A stretch of 33,868 nt of DNA from CAZLKT01 sp964560205 (lineage in GTDB: Bacteria; Pseudomonadota; Alphaproteobacteria; Holosporales; Holosporaceae): assembly GCA_964560205.1 (NCBI GenBank), contig CAZLKT010000009.1, forward strand, positions 1 through 33,868. The letters run 5' to 3'. Positions 16,255 through 24,804 of this stretch are shown piece by piece (positions within the stretch are counted from its first letter, which is position 1; every line of letters begins with the position of its first letter). The notes beneath the pieces are model-generated. The model did not search any database. It was given only the letters and a program-made list of their open reading frames with translations, and was not told the origin of the DNA. The translations under genes were made by a program, and so were the position numbers.

Positions 16255-16329
16255 GGGCGTTTAGCTCAGGGGGAGAGCGCTGCCTTCACACGGCAGAGGC
16301 CGTTGGTTCGATCCCAACATCGCCCACCA
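16255..16329 (+). tRNA. tRNA-Val (anticodon CAC)
   Basis: The cloverleaf is readable: acceptor GGGCGTT with ATCGCCC (one T-T mismatch at the sixth pair), D stem GCTC/GAGC, anticodon stem CTGCC/GGCAG with loop TTCACAC giving CAC, and T stem GTTGG/CCAAC with loop TTCGATC. The 3' CCA is encoded. The D loop is short and G-rich. The tandem repeat array starts about 16 bases after its 3' end. Confidence 0.93.
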
Positions 16330-16345
16330 CAAAAAAATATGGTGC

Positions 16346-17048
16346 CCCATACACACACACACCTATACTCAGGTGATGTCTTTGCACAAAAATTCTCACT
16401 CCACAAAAATCTGGAGATGTTTTTGGAACGTGGGAAAAACTGCCATAAGAACACACCTATGTCTTCTTTTTATACACAGAGGACAACCATAAAAGTGTCA
16501 TCCCATACACACACACCTATACTCAGGTGATGTCTGCACAAAAATTCTCACTCCACAAAAATCTGGAGATGTTTTTGGAACGTGGGAAAAACTGCCATAA
16601 GAACACACCTATGTCTTCTTTTTATACACATAGGACAACCATAAAAGTGTCATCCCATACACACACCTATGCTCAGGTGACGTCTTTGCACAAAAATTCT
16701 CACCCCACAAAAATCTGGAGATGTTTTTGGAACATGGGAAAAACTGCCATAAGAACACACCTATGCCTTCTTTTTATACACACAGGACAACCATAAAAGT
16801 GTCATCCCATACACACACCTATGCTCAGGTGACGTCTTTGCACAAAAATTCTCACCCCACAAAAATCTGGAGATGTTTTTGGAACATGNNNNNNNNNNNN
16901 NNNNNNNNNNNNNNNNNNNNNNNNNNNNNNNNNNNNNNNNNNNNNNNNNNNNNNNNNNNNNNNNNNNNNNNNNNNNNNNNNNNNNNNNAGAACACACCTA
17001 TGCCTTCTTTTTATACACAGAGGACAACCATAAAAGTGTCATCTCATA
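16346..17048. repeat. Tandem array of about 150-bp units derived from the tatC 3' end
   Basis: Successive units start (by the CCTAT[A/G]CTCAGGTGA landmark) at 16362, 16516, 16666 and 16818, giving lengths of 154, 150 and 152 bases; the last is cut by the N gap. Each unit holds a copy of the last ~14 codons of tatC including the stop (minus strand, MTLLWLS[C/S]VYKKKA) plus about 105 bases downstream. The units also contain a small CTCCA...TGGAG hairpin and a variable CA run (ACACACACAC to ACACAC). The final unit runs into the genuine tatC gene at about 17048. The array arose by tandem duplication of the tatC end and now fills the tRNA-Val/tatC spacer. Confidence 0.85.
16889..16988. other. Assembly gap (100 N)
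   Basis: Exactly 100 N residues lie inside the tandem array. A round number usually marks a scaffold gap of unknown true size, so the real number of repeat units is not known. Confidence 0.95.
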
Positions 17049-17792
17049 CAATCCATAGGCAGGAATTATCAAGGCCAAAGGACTGAAAATATCTGGCGGT
17101 GTGATAAAAGCAGCCACAATGGTAATAACCAAAAAAACATACTTTCTCTTTTTTCGAAAAGTCTCCAGGGAAAAAATCCCTGTCCTCACAAGAAAAACCA
17201 CAAGAAGGGGCATCTGAAAACTGCATCCAAAAAGAAGGATAAGGTGGGCCATAAAGGATAAATATTCCCCTAGACGTGGAGCAAAAACAAGAGGGAAAGG
17301 TAGGCTCACATCTTTCCCAAATCCTAGAAAAAAATCATAGGCATAGGGGCAGATAACAGCGTACGCAAAAAATGCTCCGAGAAAAAAAAGCATGGGGACA
17401 CTGGCGAAAAATGCCCCATAAAAGAAACGTTCCTTGGGATAGAGCCCTGGATACAGAAATCTCCACACCTGATACGTCCAAAAAGGGCATGACACCACAA
17501 AACTGGTCATAAATGCCATGTGCACATAGGTCAAAAATACTTCCGTCACCGATGTATACAAAAAATAAGACGGCATTCCACAAGATGTTTTTTTTAAGGG
17601 AAGACTATAGAAGGCAAAAAGTGCATTACTGTGCCAATATGCCACAAGGAACACACACACAAGACACACAATGCAATACAGGAGTCGCCTACGGAGCTCC
17701 TGAAGGTGCTCCATAAACGAAAAAACTGGAAGGCCCCCCTCCCCCTCTTCTAAGGGTTTTTCCCCAGGGTTATGATATGGTAAAGGCTCCAT
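16998..17792 (-). CDS. tatC: Sec-independent protein translocase TatC
   Basis: TatC is the polytopic receptor of the twin-arginine translocase, which exports folded proteins. The 264-residue product shows the conserved N-terminal EHLQELRRRLL, the FLYTSVTEVFLTYVHMAF segment, YQVWRFLYPGLYPKER in the first cytoplasmic loop, FAPRLGEYLSFM, and the last part RKYVFLVITIVAAFITPPD then SPLALIIPAYGLYE. Six membrane segments are evident. ATG at 17792 is chosen; GTG at 17807 and TTG at 17816 are alternatives, none with a clear ribosome site. tatA and tatB are not adjacent. The 3' end has been copied repeatedly downstream into the tandem array. Confidence 0.95.
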   Translation of the reverse strand: MEPLPYHNPGEKPLEEGEGGLPVFSFMEHLQELRRRLLYCIVCLVCVFLVAYWHSNALFAFYSLPLKKTSCGMPSYFLYTSVTEVFLTYVHMAFMTSFVVSCPFWTYQVWRFLYPGLYPKERFFYGAFFASVPMLFFLGAFFAYAVICPYAYDFFLGFGKDVSLPFPLVFAPRLGEYLSFMAHLILLFGCSFQMPLLVVFLVRTGIFSLETFRKKRKYVFLVITIVAAFITPPDIFSPLALIIPAYGLYEMTLLWLSSVYKKKA

Positions 17793-17942
17793 AAAATACT
17801 CACACACAATACACAAGATACTTTATTTATCGCTTTTTTCCTCAGTAAAAGAAAGCAGTAAGCAAGACGGCCACACCAGCATCTTATCTCCAAAGACCTT
17901 ACAACCGAATATCTTCCCTGTCAAAACACACACCACTATCCA

Positions 17943-18677
17943 CTATTTTATTTCATAAGATACCTTCGTTTTGCCCTTTTTGCTTTTCCACGCAATAACA
18001 CGAATAGTAGCAATGTCCCCCAACGCATCCACATGGGTGCCACCACAAGGCACAGGGCCAAACCCCTCTATGTCACATACCCGCAAGGGCTTATCTTCTG
18101 GCAACGCATACGGAACATTTTCACTCAATTTTTTGATATCTTGTGCTTCCATCATTCGTGTTGTCACAGATGCATTTTGCTCCACAGCTTTCACCAAAGC
18201 TGTTTGCAGAGCATCCAAAACTATGTCCTCCTCTCCTTCTATGACGCCATCACATTCAATATATGCCTCCCCAGGAAATTGATGTCCCTTCACAACCCTG
18301 ACATGGGGAAAAACCTTCTCCACCACAGCCGCAAGAAGATGGCCACCTGTGTGGTATTGTGTGTTCATGCCCCGTCGCAGAGGATCTATAGCCATGACAA
18401 CCATACACCCTTTCCCCACATCCGATGGATGAGATGTCAGATAATGTCTCACGTCACCCCCAACATATCTGGCATCATAAACATCATAACTCTTATCCTT
18501 CATCATAATTTTTCCCTGGTCTGCCGGCTGGCCTCCCCCCTGAGGATAAAATATAGTTTGCGTTAATATAAGGTACCCCCCCTTCTCATCCACCCCTGAA
18601 GACACAACCTGGGCAGACGTCTGGAAAAGAGCTGGGCTGTCAATATACATCAGCTGTGTCACAGCGCACCTCTCCAT
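17943..18677 (-). CDS. alaX: AlaX-type alanyl-tRNA editing protein
   Basis: AlaX proteins are free-standing relatives of the AlaRS editing domain and hydrolyse Ser-tRNA(Ala) or Gly-tRNA(Ala). The 244-residue product has FYPQGGGQPADQG (the AlaRS-like 'YPEGGGQ..D.G' motif) near residue 45, a zinc-site HTGGHLL (HxxxH) at about 108-112, and the second zinc motif CGGTHVDALGDI near residue 215. Length fits the medium-size AlaX class without the AlaRS catalytic domain. The ATG at 18677 starts MERCAVTQLM. It lies upstream of tatC on the same strand with a 150-base gap, so co-transcription is possible but not shown. Confidence 0.88.
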   Translation of the reverse strand: MERCAVTQLMYIDSPALFQTSAQVVSSGVDEKGGYLILTQTIFYPQGGGQPADQGKIMMKDKSYDVYDARYVGGDVRHYLTSHPSDVGKGCMVVMAIDPLRRGMNTQYHTGGHLLAAVVEKVFPHVRVVKGHQFPGEAYIECDGVIEGEEDIVLDALQTALVKAVEQNASVTTRMMEAQDIKKLSENVPYALPEDKPLRVCDIEGFGPVPCGGTHVDALGDIATIRVIAWKSKKGKTKVSYEIK

Positions 18678-18783
18678 CTACACTGTCCTTCTAGAAGTAT
18701 ACACCCTGTGTGGCCTACATATACATCCCCCCCTCATACCTATAGATCTCATAAAAAAGGATGAAAAAAAATAAAAACACTCC

Positions 18784-18813
18784 ATTGAAAAATATGTTTT
18801 TTTATGATAGTTC
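18784..18813 (+). promoter_or_regulatory. ATTGA box and promoter, array gene 1
   Basis: ATTGAAA begins 60 bases before the ATG. TTGAAA (18785-18790) is followed after a T-rich 17-base spacer by TAGTTC (18808-18813). The block up to TTTTTTTATG is nearly identical to the one before array gene 2. Confidence 0.5.
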
Positions 18814-18843
18814 TCTTTACAGTATAAAAAACATAAAAATCAT

Positions 18844-20460
18844 ATGAAAAAAAAATTATTCTTTGGGCTTTTTTTCATGCTATGCATAGGGGAGACAAGT
18901 CTTGCTAAAAAGAGTGTAGGCAAGAATCATCTGATTCCTAGTGTCAATGTTTCCTCGACACAGTGGTTCCCCCTATTGGTGATAGACTATTTCATACAAT
19001 ACGCAGAAAAAATGTGTCTAGATGACGTCATACCCTCTTTTAAAAACACAGAGGAGCTCGAGACCATCAAACCTACAGAAGATGTGGAAAATGATCTTCT
19101 GGCTCTCATACCAGAAGAAAAAAATGTGCTCGTCTCTCTCATACCAGAGTTTAAAAACGAGATTGAAGACTTCCTTGATTCCATATCTCTGTGTGCTGCG
19201 AAAAAAATTTTTCTGAAAAGCAGTGCACTTCCAAAATTCATCAAGGACTGTTGTGATCATCAAAAAATACAACAAAAGCATTTTCAAAATAACATATTAT
19301 TACTCGAAGAAGAGGCCCCAAGAGAACTTGAAATAGATACCAAAATACAAAAAACAATGGAAAAACACATCAAAGTCTGCTTTTCTTCTCTCAAAAAAAA
19401 AATAAAAAAACAAATTCCTCCCGAAATTGCAGCCCTCTACTCAGAAATAGATTATGACTCAATTTTATCTCAATGGATGAAACAAAGACCCCCATCTTTC
19501 GTAAAAAAATATGAGGACATGAACGACGAAACACCCCTTTTTCTCAAAAAACTCTATGAGGGAAAAGATCAAACAGAACATAGCATAGAGCACCCCACCC
19601 CCTTAGAATATGTTCTTGAAATGTACATGGAGAAGATGAATCAATACCCTTACGGCATTGAGATGGAAAAGCTTGATAAAGATGGAGTATACCTGAGGGA
19701 ACTCATGTTCACGGATAGTGTCATAAGAGTATGTTGTGAGAAGACGGAGGATCCTCATAAAATCATCATCAGCGTGGAGAACATCCCGCATAAACCACTC
19801 CCCGGTGGGATGAACATGGTGATACGAGCGGAACACAAGAGAAAAAATCCGGCCCAGATCCCTTCATTCGTGCCTGTTGCCTCGGATCAGTTTTTCCCCT
19901 TGTTCGTTGTAGATTATTTAAGAAAAACCCTCCAAGAAATTGATCTGAATCAGTGGTTCTCACCCGAACAAAGCGTGACATCGCTTGAGCCGCTCCTCTC
20001 TGAAGAACATCTTAAAAATAAATTATTGTCTCTCACGGAAAGGGAACAGAGGGCCCTCATTCTTTTATTGCCAGACAAAAAACAGGACATTGAAAAACTC
20101 ATACAAGACATATCCATGGTTCAGGATATGAAGATTAAGTTGGGAAATGATTTTCTCACCTTCATAAAAGATTATCTTGATACTTTAGAAATAAAAATGG
20201 AGCATCTACAAAATTCCGCATTACTACTTGAAGAAGAAGCAAAAATAAAACTCAAAATATACTTAGAGTCATTAAAAATAGTGGAAAAGCACATCACGAA
20301 AAAGCTTTCTGCTCTTAGGAAGGACATGGAACTGCATCTTCCTCAAACAACTCTCACCGCATATTCGCAGCTGAATTATGAGTCAGCTTTATCTACATGG
20401 GTGGAACAAAGAACCTCATCTTTCAAGAAAGCATCTCAGAAGGAGAAACCCCAAGATTAA
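18844..20460 (+). CDS. Secreted two-module repeat protein, array member 1
   Basis: Unrecognised protein of 538 residues. The signal peptide is MKKKLFFGLFFMLCIGETSL followed by A. It contains two copies of a helical module. Copy 1 (about 41-216) opens WFPLLVIDYF and closes EKHIKVCFSSLKKKIKKQ, then LYSEIDYDSILSQWMKQR. Copy 2 (about 349-524) opens FFPLFVVDYLRKTLQ and closes EKHITKKLSALRKDME, then YSQLNYESALSTWVEQR. Both copies share an acidic LLLEEEA segment in the middle. A less conserved spacer between them contains a MNQYPYGIEME motif, also seen in members 2 and 3. No catalytic motif or membrane segment beyond the signal peptide is visible. It heads a run of similar genes, each with its own ATTGA box. 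Likely an exported structural or effector protein. Confidence 0.85.
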   Translation: MKKKLFFGLFFMLCIGETSLAKKSVGKNHLIPSVNVSSTQWFPLLVIDYFIQYAEKMCLDDVIPSFKNTEELETIKPTEDVENDLLALIPEEKNVLVSLIPEFKNEIEDFLDSISLCAAKKIFLKSSALPKFIKDCCDHQKIQQKHFQNNILLLEEEAPRELEIDTKIQKTMEKHIKVCFSSLKKKIKKQIPPEIAALYSEIDYDSILSQWMKQRPPSFVKKYEDMNDETPLFLKKLYEGKDQTEHSIEHPTPLEYVLEMYMEKMNQYPYGIEMEKLDKDGVYLRELMFTDSVIRVCCEKTEDPHKIIISVENIPHKPLPGGMNMVIRAEHKRKNPAQIPSFVPVASDQFFPLFVVDYLRKTLQEIDLNQWFSPEQSVTSLEPLLSEEHLKNKLLSLTEREQRALILLLPDKKQDIEKLIQDISMVQDMKIKLGNDFLTFIKDYLDTLEIKMEHLQNSALLLEEEAKIKLKIYLESLKIVEKHITKKLSALRKDMELHLPQTTLTAYSQLNYESALSTWVEQRTSSFKKASQKEKPQD

Positions 20461-20593
20461 CCCCAGAACAATATCACCCATCTTACACTTCTCACAAGAA
20501 CACCATGAAAATGGCTTGTGAATGCTTCGGAGAAATTTATGCTCTACGATAAAGGAGTTTTTTTTGTGGAATAAAAAGAAGAAGGCATATCAT

Positions 20594-20623
20594 ATTGAGA
20601 AATATGTTTTTTTATGCTACATC
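20594..20623 (+). promoter_or_regulatory. ATTGA box and promoter, array gene 2
   Basis: ATTGAGA begins 64 bases before the ATG; TTGAGA (20595-20600), 17 bases, TACATC (20618-20623). The spacer AATATGTTTTTTTATGC differs from that of gene 1 only at the last base. Confidence 0.5.
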
Positions 20624-20657
20624 TCTTTTGAAATAAAAATAAGACACAGGACATCAC

Positions 20658-22433
20658 ATGAAAAATAATTTATTCTTATGTGCTCTTTTTATGTTATCCA
20701 TGGGGAAAACAGGATACGCCATGAAGAGGAACTCGCATGATCTTCCTCCTGTCATCGACACAATGGGAAAGCACATAGACAGCTCGGGGATGCTGTACAC
20801 AGATCCACCTGGCACAAAGACTTCTGCGCCAGTACCTGTTGCCTCATCTCCTTTCTTTCCATTATTGGTGGTGGATTATTTTATAAAAAACATACAAGAA
20901 ATAACTCCGGGAAAATGGCTGCAATCCTTCAAGCATCAGGAAAAAAAATTGTTCGCCCTCACACAAAAGGAACTGAATGCCATCATATCTTTCTTTCCAA
21001 GAGAAGAGTATATACAAGAGTATGTACAATGGCGTATGAATCATATCCTTCCACGTATCTCTATGTTTTATGCGAAGAACCTTTTTCTGAAAAACAAAGT
21101 CCTTCCAGAACTCATCAAACATTGTGTTTACTTTGAGAAATTAAAGGAGAAACATCTCAAAAAACCTTCATCACTCATAAAAGAAGAAGCACCCGAAGCA
21201 GTAGAAATGGAGATCAAAGCACAAAAAATAAAACAAAAACACTTAATAGCCGATTTAAAGGATCTGAGAGAAGACATGGTGCAAAAAATGTCCAAGGAAA
21301 CTCTTACTGCCTATGAGAAGCTTGACTATACGTCAATCGTATCAGAGTGGGCAGCACAAAGACCACCTTCCTTCGTAGAGAAATATGAAGACATGGAAAA
21401 TACAACAGATAGTATGTTTTTTTATCCCGAGATATATACAGAAGTTATCACAAAATATGAAAAAAACTCTAGTCGTTCCAGGGAAAAGTGCTCCACCACC
21501 AACTTGGAGGAGATTCTCCAAGATTACTTAGACAGGATCAACCAATCTCCTTGCACAATAGAAATGGAGGAGGAACAACTTAATCCTCATAGAGTCAAAA
21601 CTGAACAACTAGGATTTCGCGATAGTACAATAAGAGTGTTTATTATTTATAGGGAAGGGAAACCACATGGAATCACTTTACAGAGATTTCCCTATGAAGT
21701 AGTTTCCCCCAATGGTCCGAGGATTCGTCAGATAGACGTGGAACTTACGAAAGAAAAACATCCTCCCATCCCTCAATCAGAACTTGTGTCCTCTTCTGAT
21801 TTTTTCCCCCTCTTCATGATAGATCACTTGATAAAAGCTCTACAACAGATTGATCTCACTACGTTGTATCCACCTGTAAAAAATGTCGAGGAGCTTAAGG
21901 GATTGTTTCCACATGTAGAAAATGAGGAAGAATTCATCCTGGAAATTCTCTCCTCATACCCAGAACCGCTCATCGAAGATGCGAAGAAACAACTTCTTTT
22001 TCTGTTCCCCGAGGAAGAACAAGAAATTGAACGTCTCATGACTGACATAATTAGGCTCCATTGGAAAAAAGTTTCTCTTAAAAGCAAATTTCCATTCATC
22101 ATAGGGGATTATTATCTTACATACCCTGATGGTGAAATAAAGCCAGAGTATCTCGAAAATTCTGCATTATTTCTCAAAGAAAAGACACCAGAAAAACTGC
22201 ATCTCAAATTAGCAGCAGTAAAAGTAATGGAAAAACATAGAATGAGGGAGCTTCTTGCTATCAAAAAGGACATAGTAAAAAAACTTTCCAATAAAGCTGT
22301 ACAAACCTATTTAGATCTTGGTTATGAGACAATCTTATCGCAATGGAAGGAGCAAACAAGTCCCCGTTTTACAGTTGCACGAATCAGAAAGGTATATGAT
22401 AATGGACGAGTGCTACATGCTACAATAGAATAA
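20658..22433 (+). CDS. Secreted two-module repeat protein, array member 2
   Basis: Unrecognised protein of 591 residues, with signal peptide MKNNLFLCALFMLSMGKTGY (AM follows). A linker of about 40 residues (SSGMLYTDPPGTKTSAPVPV) leads to module copy 1 (about 65-235, opening PFFPLLVVDYFIKN, closing around YEKLDYTSIVSEWAAQR). Copy 2 lies at about 382-567 (FFPLFMIDHLIKALQQ to YLDLGYETILSQWKEQ). The middle part holds INQSPCTIEMEEEQ and FRDSTIRVFI. The first 80 residues are close to identical to member 3, including at DNA level, which points to recent duplication. Function unknown; secreted. Confidence 0.85.
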   Translation: MKNNLFLCALFMLSMGKTGYAMKRNSHDLPPVIDTMGKHIDSSGMLYTDPPGTKTSAPVPVASSPFFPLLVVDYFIKNIQEITPGKWLQSFKHQEKKLFALTQKELNAIISFFPREEYIQEYVQWRMNHILPRISMFYAKNLFLKNKVLPELIKHCVYFEKLKEKHLKKPSSLIKEEAPEAVEMEIKAQKIKQKHLIADLKDLREDMVQKMSKETLTAYEKLDYTSIVSEWAAQRPPSFVEKYEDMENTTDSMFFYPEIYTEVITKYEKNSSRSREKCSTTNLEEILQDYLDRINQSPCTIEMEEEQLNPHRVKTEQLGFRDSTIRVFIIYREGKPHGITLQRFPYEVVSPNGPRIRQIDVELTKEKHPPIPQSELVSSSDFFPLFMIDHLIKALQQIDLTTLYPPVKNVEELKGLFPHVENEEEFILEILSSYPEPLIEDAKKQLLFLFPEEEQEIERLMTDIIRLHWKKVSLKSKFPFIIGDYYLTYPDGEIKPEYLENSALFLKEKTPEKLHLKLAAVKVMEKHRMRELLAIKKDIVKKLSNKAVQTYLDLGYETILSQWKEQTSPRFTVARIRKVYDNGRVLHATIE

Positions 22434-22734
22434 GCGGAAGAGACTGTTTCAGAGCTTTCAGAAATTCCACCAACAACGCACCAGAAAAAGCTGGCGACTC
22501 AAAGCTTTTTCTGTGCACGGCAGGACTGCAAAAAAGAATGATTTTAACAAAAATCTTTCCCCATATTTTATGAAAAAGAGGCATCTTCCCATAAAAATCA
22601 TTTCAAAATACACCACAGCATAATGCACAAAAACCGCACCCCACCACGAAAGTAAAGCGAATCAACCAAAGACTTTTTCTATAACATATCTCCCGCCTTT
22701 TATCTTACAATAAAACGATATTTTATATACAATA
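22434..22734. other. Gene-free spacer with hairpin (between array members 2 and 3)
   Basis: CAGAAAAAGCT (22482-22492) and AGCTTTTTCTG (22503-22513) form a perfect 11-bp stem with a 10-base loop, about 50 bases after the stop of member 2. No T tract follows, so it may be a terminator variant or RNA 3'-end structure. The first bases (AGACTGTTTCAGA) resemble the 3' flank of member 3 (AGATTGTTTCAGC at about 24529), so the duplication included flanking DNA. Confidence 0.5.
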
Positions 22735-22763
22735 TTGAAAATATGTTTTTTTATGATGTTTGC
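22734..22763 (+). promoter_or_regulatory. ATTGA box, array gene 3
   Basis: ATTGAAA begins 61 bases before the ATG at 22795. The following ATATGTTTTTTTATGAT matches genes 1 and 2, with one A fewer after TTGAAA. The -10 in the expected position is poor, so the shared block may be an operator as much as a promoter. Confidence 0.4.
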
Positions 22764-22794
22764 CTTTAAAATGAAGGGAGGGTGGGATTATCAC

Positions 22795-24522
22795 ATGAAA
22801 AACACTTTATTCTTATATACTCTTTTTATGCTATGCATGGGGAAAACAGGATATGCCATGGATGGGAACTCTCATGATCTTCTTCCTATCATCGGCACAA
22901 TGGGAAAGTATATAGACAGCTCGGGGATTCTGTACACAGATCCTCCTGGCATAAAGACTTCTGCGCCAGTGCCTGTTGCCTCATCTCCTTTCTTTCCATT
23001 ATTGGTGGTGGATTATTTTATAATAGAGCTACTCGGGAATAAATCCTGGGACCAGCCTGAACAAGACGGGCCACTTTTGGAGAATAAATTATTTGCCCTC
23101 ACACAAGAGGAAAGGAATGCTCTCACATCTCTCCTCCCAAACAAAAAAAGGGAAATTGAAACCCTCATTGATGATATGTCTATATTTTATGCAAAAGATC
23201 TTTTTTTGAAAAATAAAGTCCTTCCAGAATTCATCGAATATTGTGTTGACTCTCATAAAGTAAAGGAGAAACATCTCAAAAAACCTTCATCACTCATACA
23301 GGAAGAAGCACCCGAAGAACTGGAGATGGAGCTCACGGCACAAAAAATCAAACGAGAAGGCCTCATGATGGATTTTTTATTTCTGAGAGAAAATATATTC
23401 AAAAAAATGTCTCCCGAAACCATCACTGCCTATAAAAACCTTGGCCATACCTCAACTGTGTCAAAGTGGAGAGCACAAAGACCACCTTCCTTCGTAGAGA
23501 AATATGAAGACATGAAAAATAAAAAAGATAGTATGTTTTTTTATCTCGAGAGATATGAAAACATCATCTCAAAAGAAGACGTTATGAACGCTTGCATGAA
23601 AGAGAAGGATATGTCTTTGGAGACTCTTCTTCAAATCTACTTAGACAAGATGAACCAAAATTTTTCCAAAATGAAGACGGAGGAAGATGAGGGAGAGGAG
23701 GATCGTAATCCTCATAGAACGGCATTTACAGCATTGGGATTCAACGATAGTAAAATAAACGTGTGGATTTTCCACAGAGAAGGAGAACCATATGCAATCG
23801 TCATGGAGAAAGCCCTTTATGACGCAGGACCTCCCACGGGTATAACTTGTAAGATACAAGCGGCACTCAGCAAAGAAAACACTTATGACACCCCTTCGTC
23901 AGAGTTGGTATCCTCGTCCGATTCTTTCCCTCTCTTCGTAGTAGATTATTTGAGAAAAACTCTACAAGAAATTGATCTCACTATATTGTTTCCCCCTGTA
24001 AAAAGTATCGAAGAGCTTGAGTCCTTGGAGCCTCACGAGCGTCTGAAAAACACATTGTTGACTCTCACCGCATACGAGAAGAAGGCACTTTTCTTTCTGT
24101 TGCCCGAAAAACAACAAGAAATTGAACGTCTCCTTGATAACATAGCTGTGCTTCATGCACAAAAAATTTGTCTTAAAAACTCTGCATTACCGACCTTCGT
24201 AGCTATTTGTCTTGATTTTAACACAATAAAACCAGAGCATCTAGAAAACCATGCACTCCTACTTGAAGAAAAAGCATCAACACCACTCAAACTCTCTTTA
24301 GAAGCGGTAAAAACAATGGAAAAACATAGAATGAGGGAGCTTGCCGCTCTCAAAAAGGATATAGAGAACAAACTTTCCACAGAAACCTTACAAGCCTATT
24401 CAGATCTGGATTATGAGACAACCTTATCACAATGGAAGAAACAAAGAGTTCCCTGTTTTAGAGTTGCATGGATACGGAAGATAATTGATAACGGGAGTGT
24501 AACAACCATCATGAGACCATAA
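22795..24522 (+). CDS. Secreted two-module repeat protein, array member 3
   Basis: Unrecognised protein of 575 residues, close paralogue of member 2. Signal peptide MKNTLFLYTLFMLCMGKTGY. Module copy 1 is at about 65-232 (PFFPLLVVDYFIIE to YKNLGHTSTVSKWRAQR). Copy 2 is at about 378-552 (SFPLFVVDYLRKTLQEIDL to YSDLDYETTLSQWKKQR). Near-identical pieces shared with member 2 include SSPFFPLLVVDYFI, LKKPSSLI and RPPSFVEKYEDM. The frame is open back to a TTG at 22735, but that falls in the ATTGA box; the ATG at 22795, with GGGAGGG upstream and a complete signal peptide, is the right start. Function unknown. Confidence 0.85.
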   Translation: MKNTLFLYTLFMLCMGKTGYAMDGNSHDLLPIIGTMGKYIDSSGILYTDPPGIKTSAPVPVASSPFFPLLVVDYFIIELLGNKSWDQPEQDGPLLENKLFALTQEERNALTSLLPNKKREIETLIDDMSIFYAKDLFLKNKVLPEFIEYCVDSHKVKEKHLKKPSSLIQEEAPEELEMELTAQKIKREGLMMDFLFLRENIFKKMSPETITAYKNLGHTSTVSKWRAQRPPSFVEKYEDMKNKKDSMFFYLERYENIISKEDVMNACMKEKDMSLETLLQIYLDKMNQNFSKMKTEEDEGEEDRNPHRTAFTALGFNDSKINVWIFHREGEPYAIVMEKALYDAGPPTGITCKIQAALSKENTYDTPSSELVSSSDSFPLFVVDYLRKTLQEIDLTILFPPVKSIEELESLEPHERLKNTLLTLTAYEKKALFFLLPEKQQEIERLLDNIAVLHAQKICLKNSALPTFVAICLDFNTIKPEHLENHALLLEEKASTPLKLSLEAVKTMEKHRMRELAALKKDIENKLSTETLQAYSDLDYETTLSQWKKQRVPCFRVAWIRKIIDNGSVTTIMRP

Positions 24523-24748
24523 TTCCAAAGATTGTTTCAGCACCTTGAAAAATTATAGAAATATGGAATGTAAAGAAGGCCTGCAGCAGAAAAAACTTTT
24601 CATAAAACGCATTTTCATAGGACAGGAAGACTCTGAAAGAAATGCTGTCAATCCCGATCCTCATAAAAAATTTCCTTATCCACAAGGGAAAAATCACCAC
24701 GAGAAAGGTTTTTATCATATTGTTATGTAAAAATTTTTTCCATATTGC

Positions 24749-24778
24749 ATTGAAAATATTTTTTATTTAAAATATTAA
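24749..24778 (+). promoter_or_regulatory. ATTGA box and promoter, array gene 4
   Basis: ATTGAAA begins 56 bases before the ATG at 24805; TTGAAA (24750-24755), 17 bases, TATTAA (24773-24778). Confidence 0.5.
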
Positions 24779-24804
24779 AGAAAATACAATAAAAAGAGAA
24801 CCAT

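Noticed and set aside
16346..17048. CRISPR array
   Set aside because: Units are about 150 bp, contiguous and similar throughout, without short repeats separated by unique spacers; they derive from the tatC end.
16246..17086. Open frames across the tandem repeats, some spanning the N gap
   Set aside because: They exist because the repeat unit length keeps a frame open and N codons count as open; no start signals or protein similarity other than the copied tatC tail.
22735..22794. Upstream start (TTG) for array member 3
   Set aside because: It would translate the ATTGA promoter block and bury the signal peptide; the ATG at 22795 matches the sister genes.
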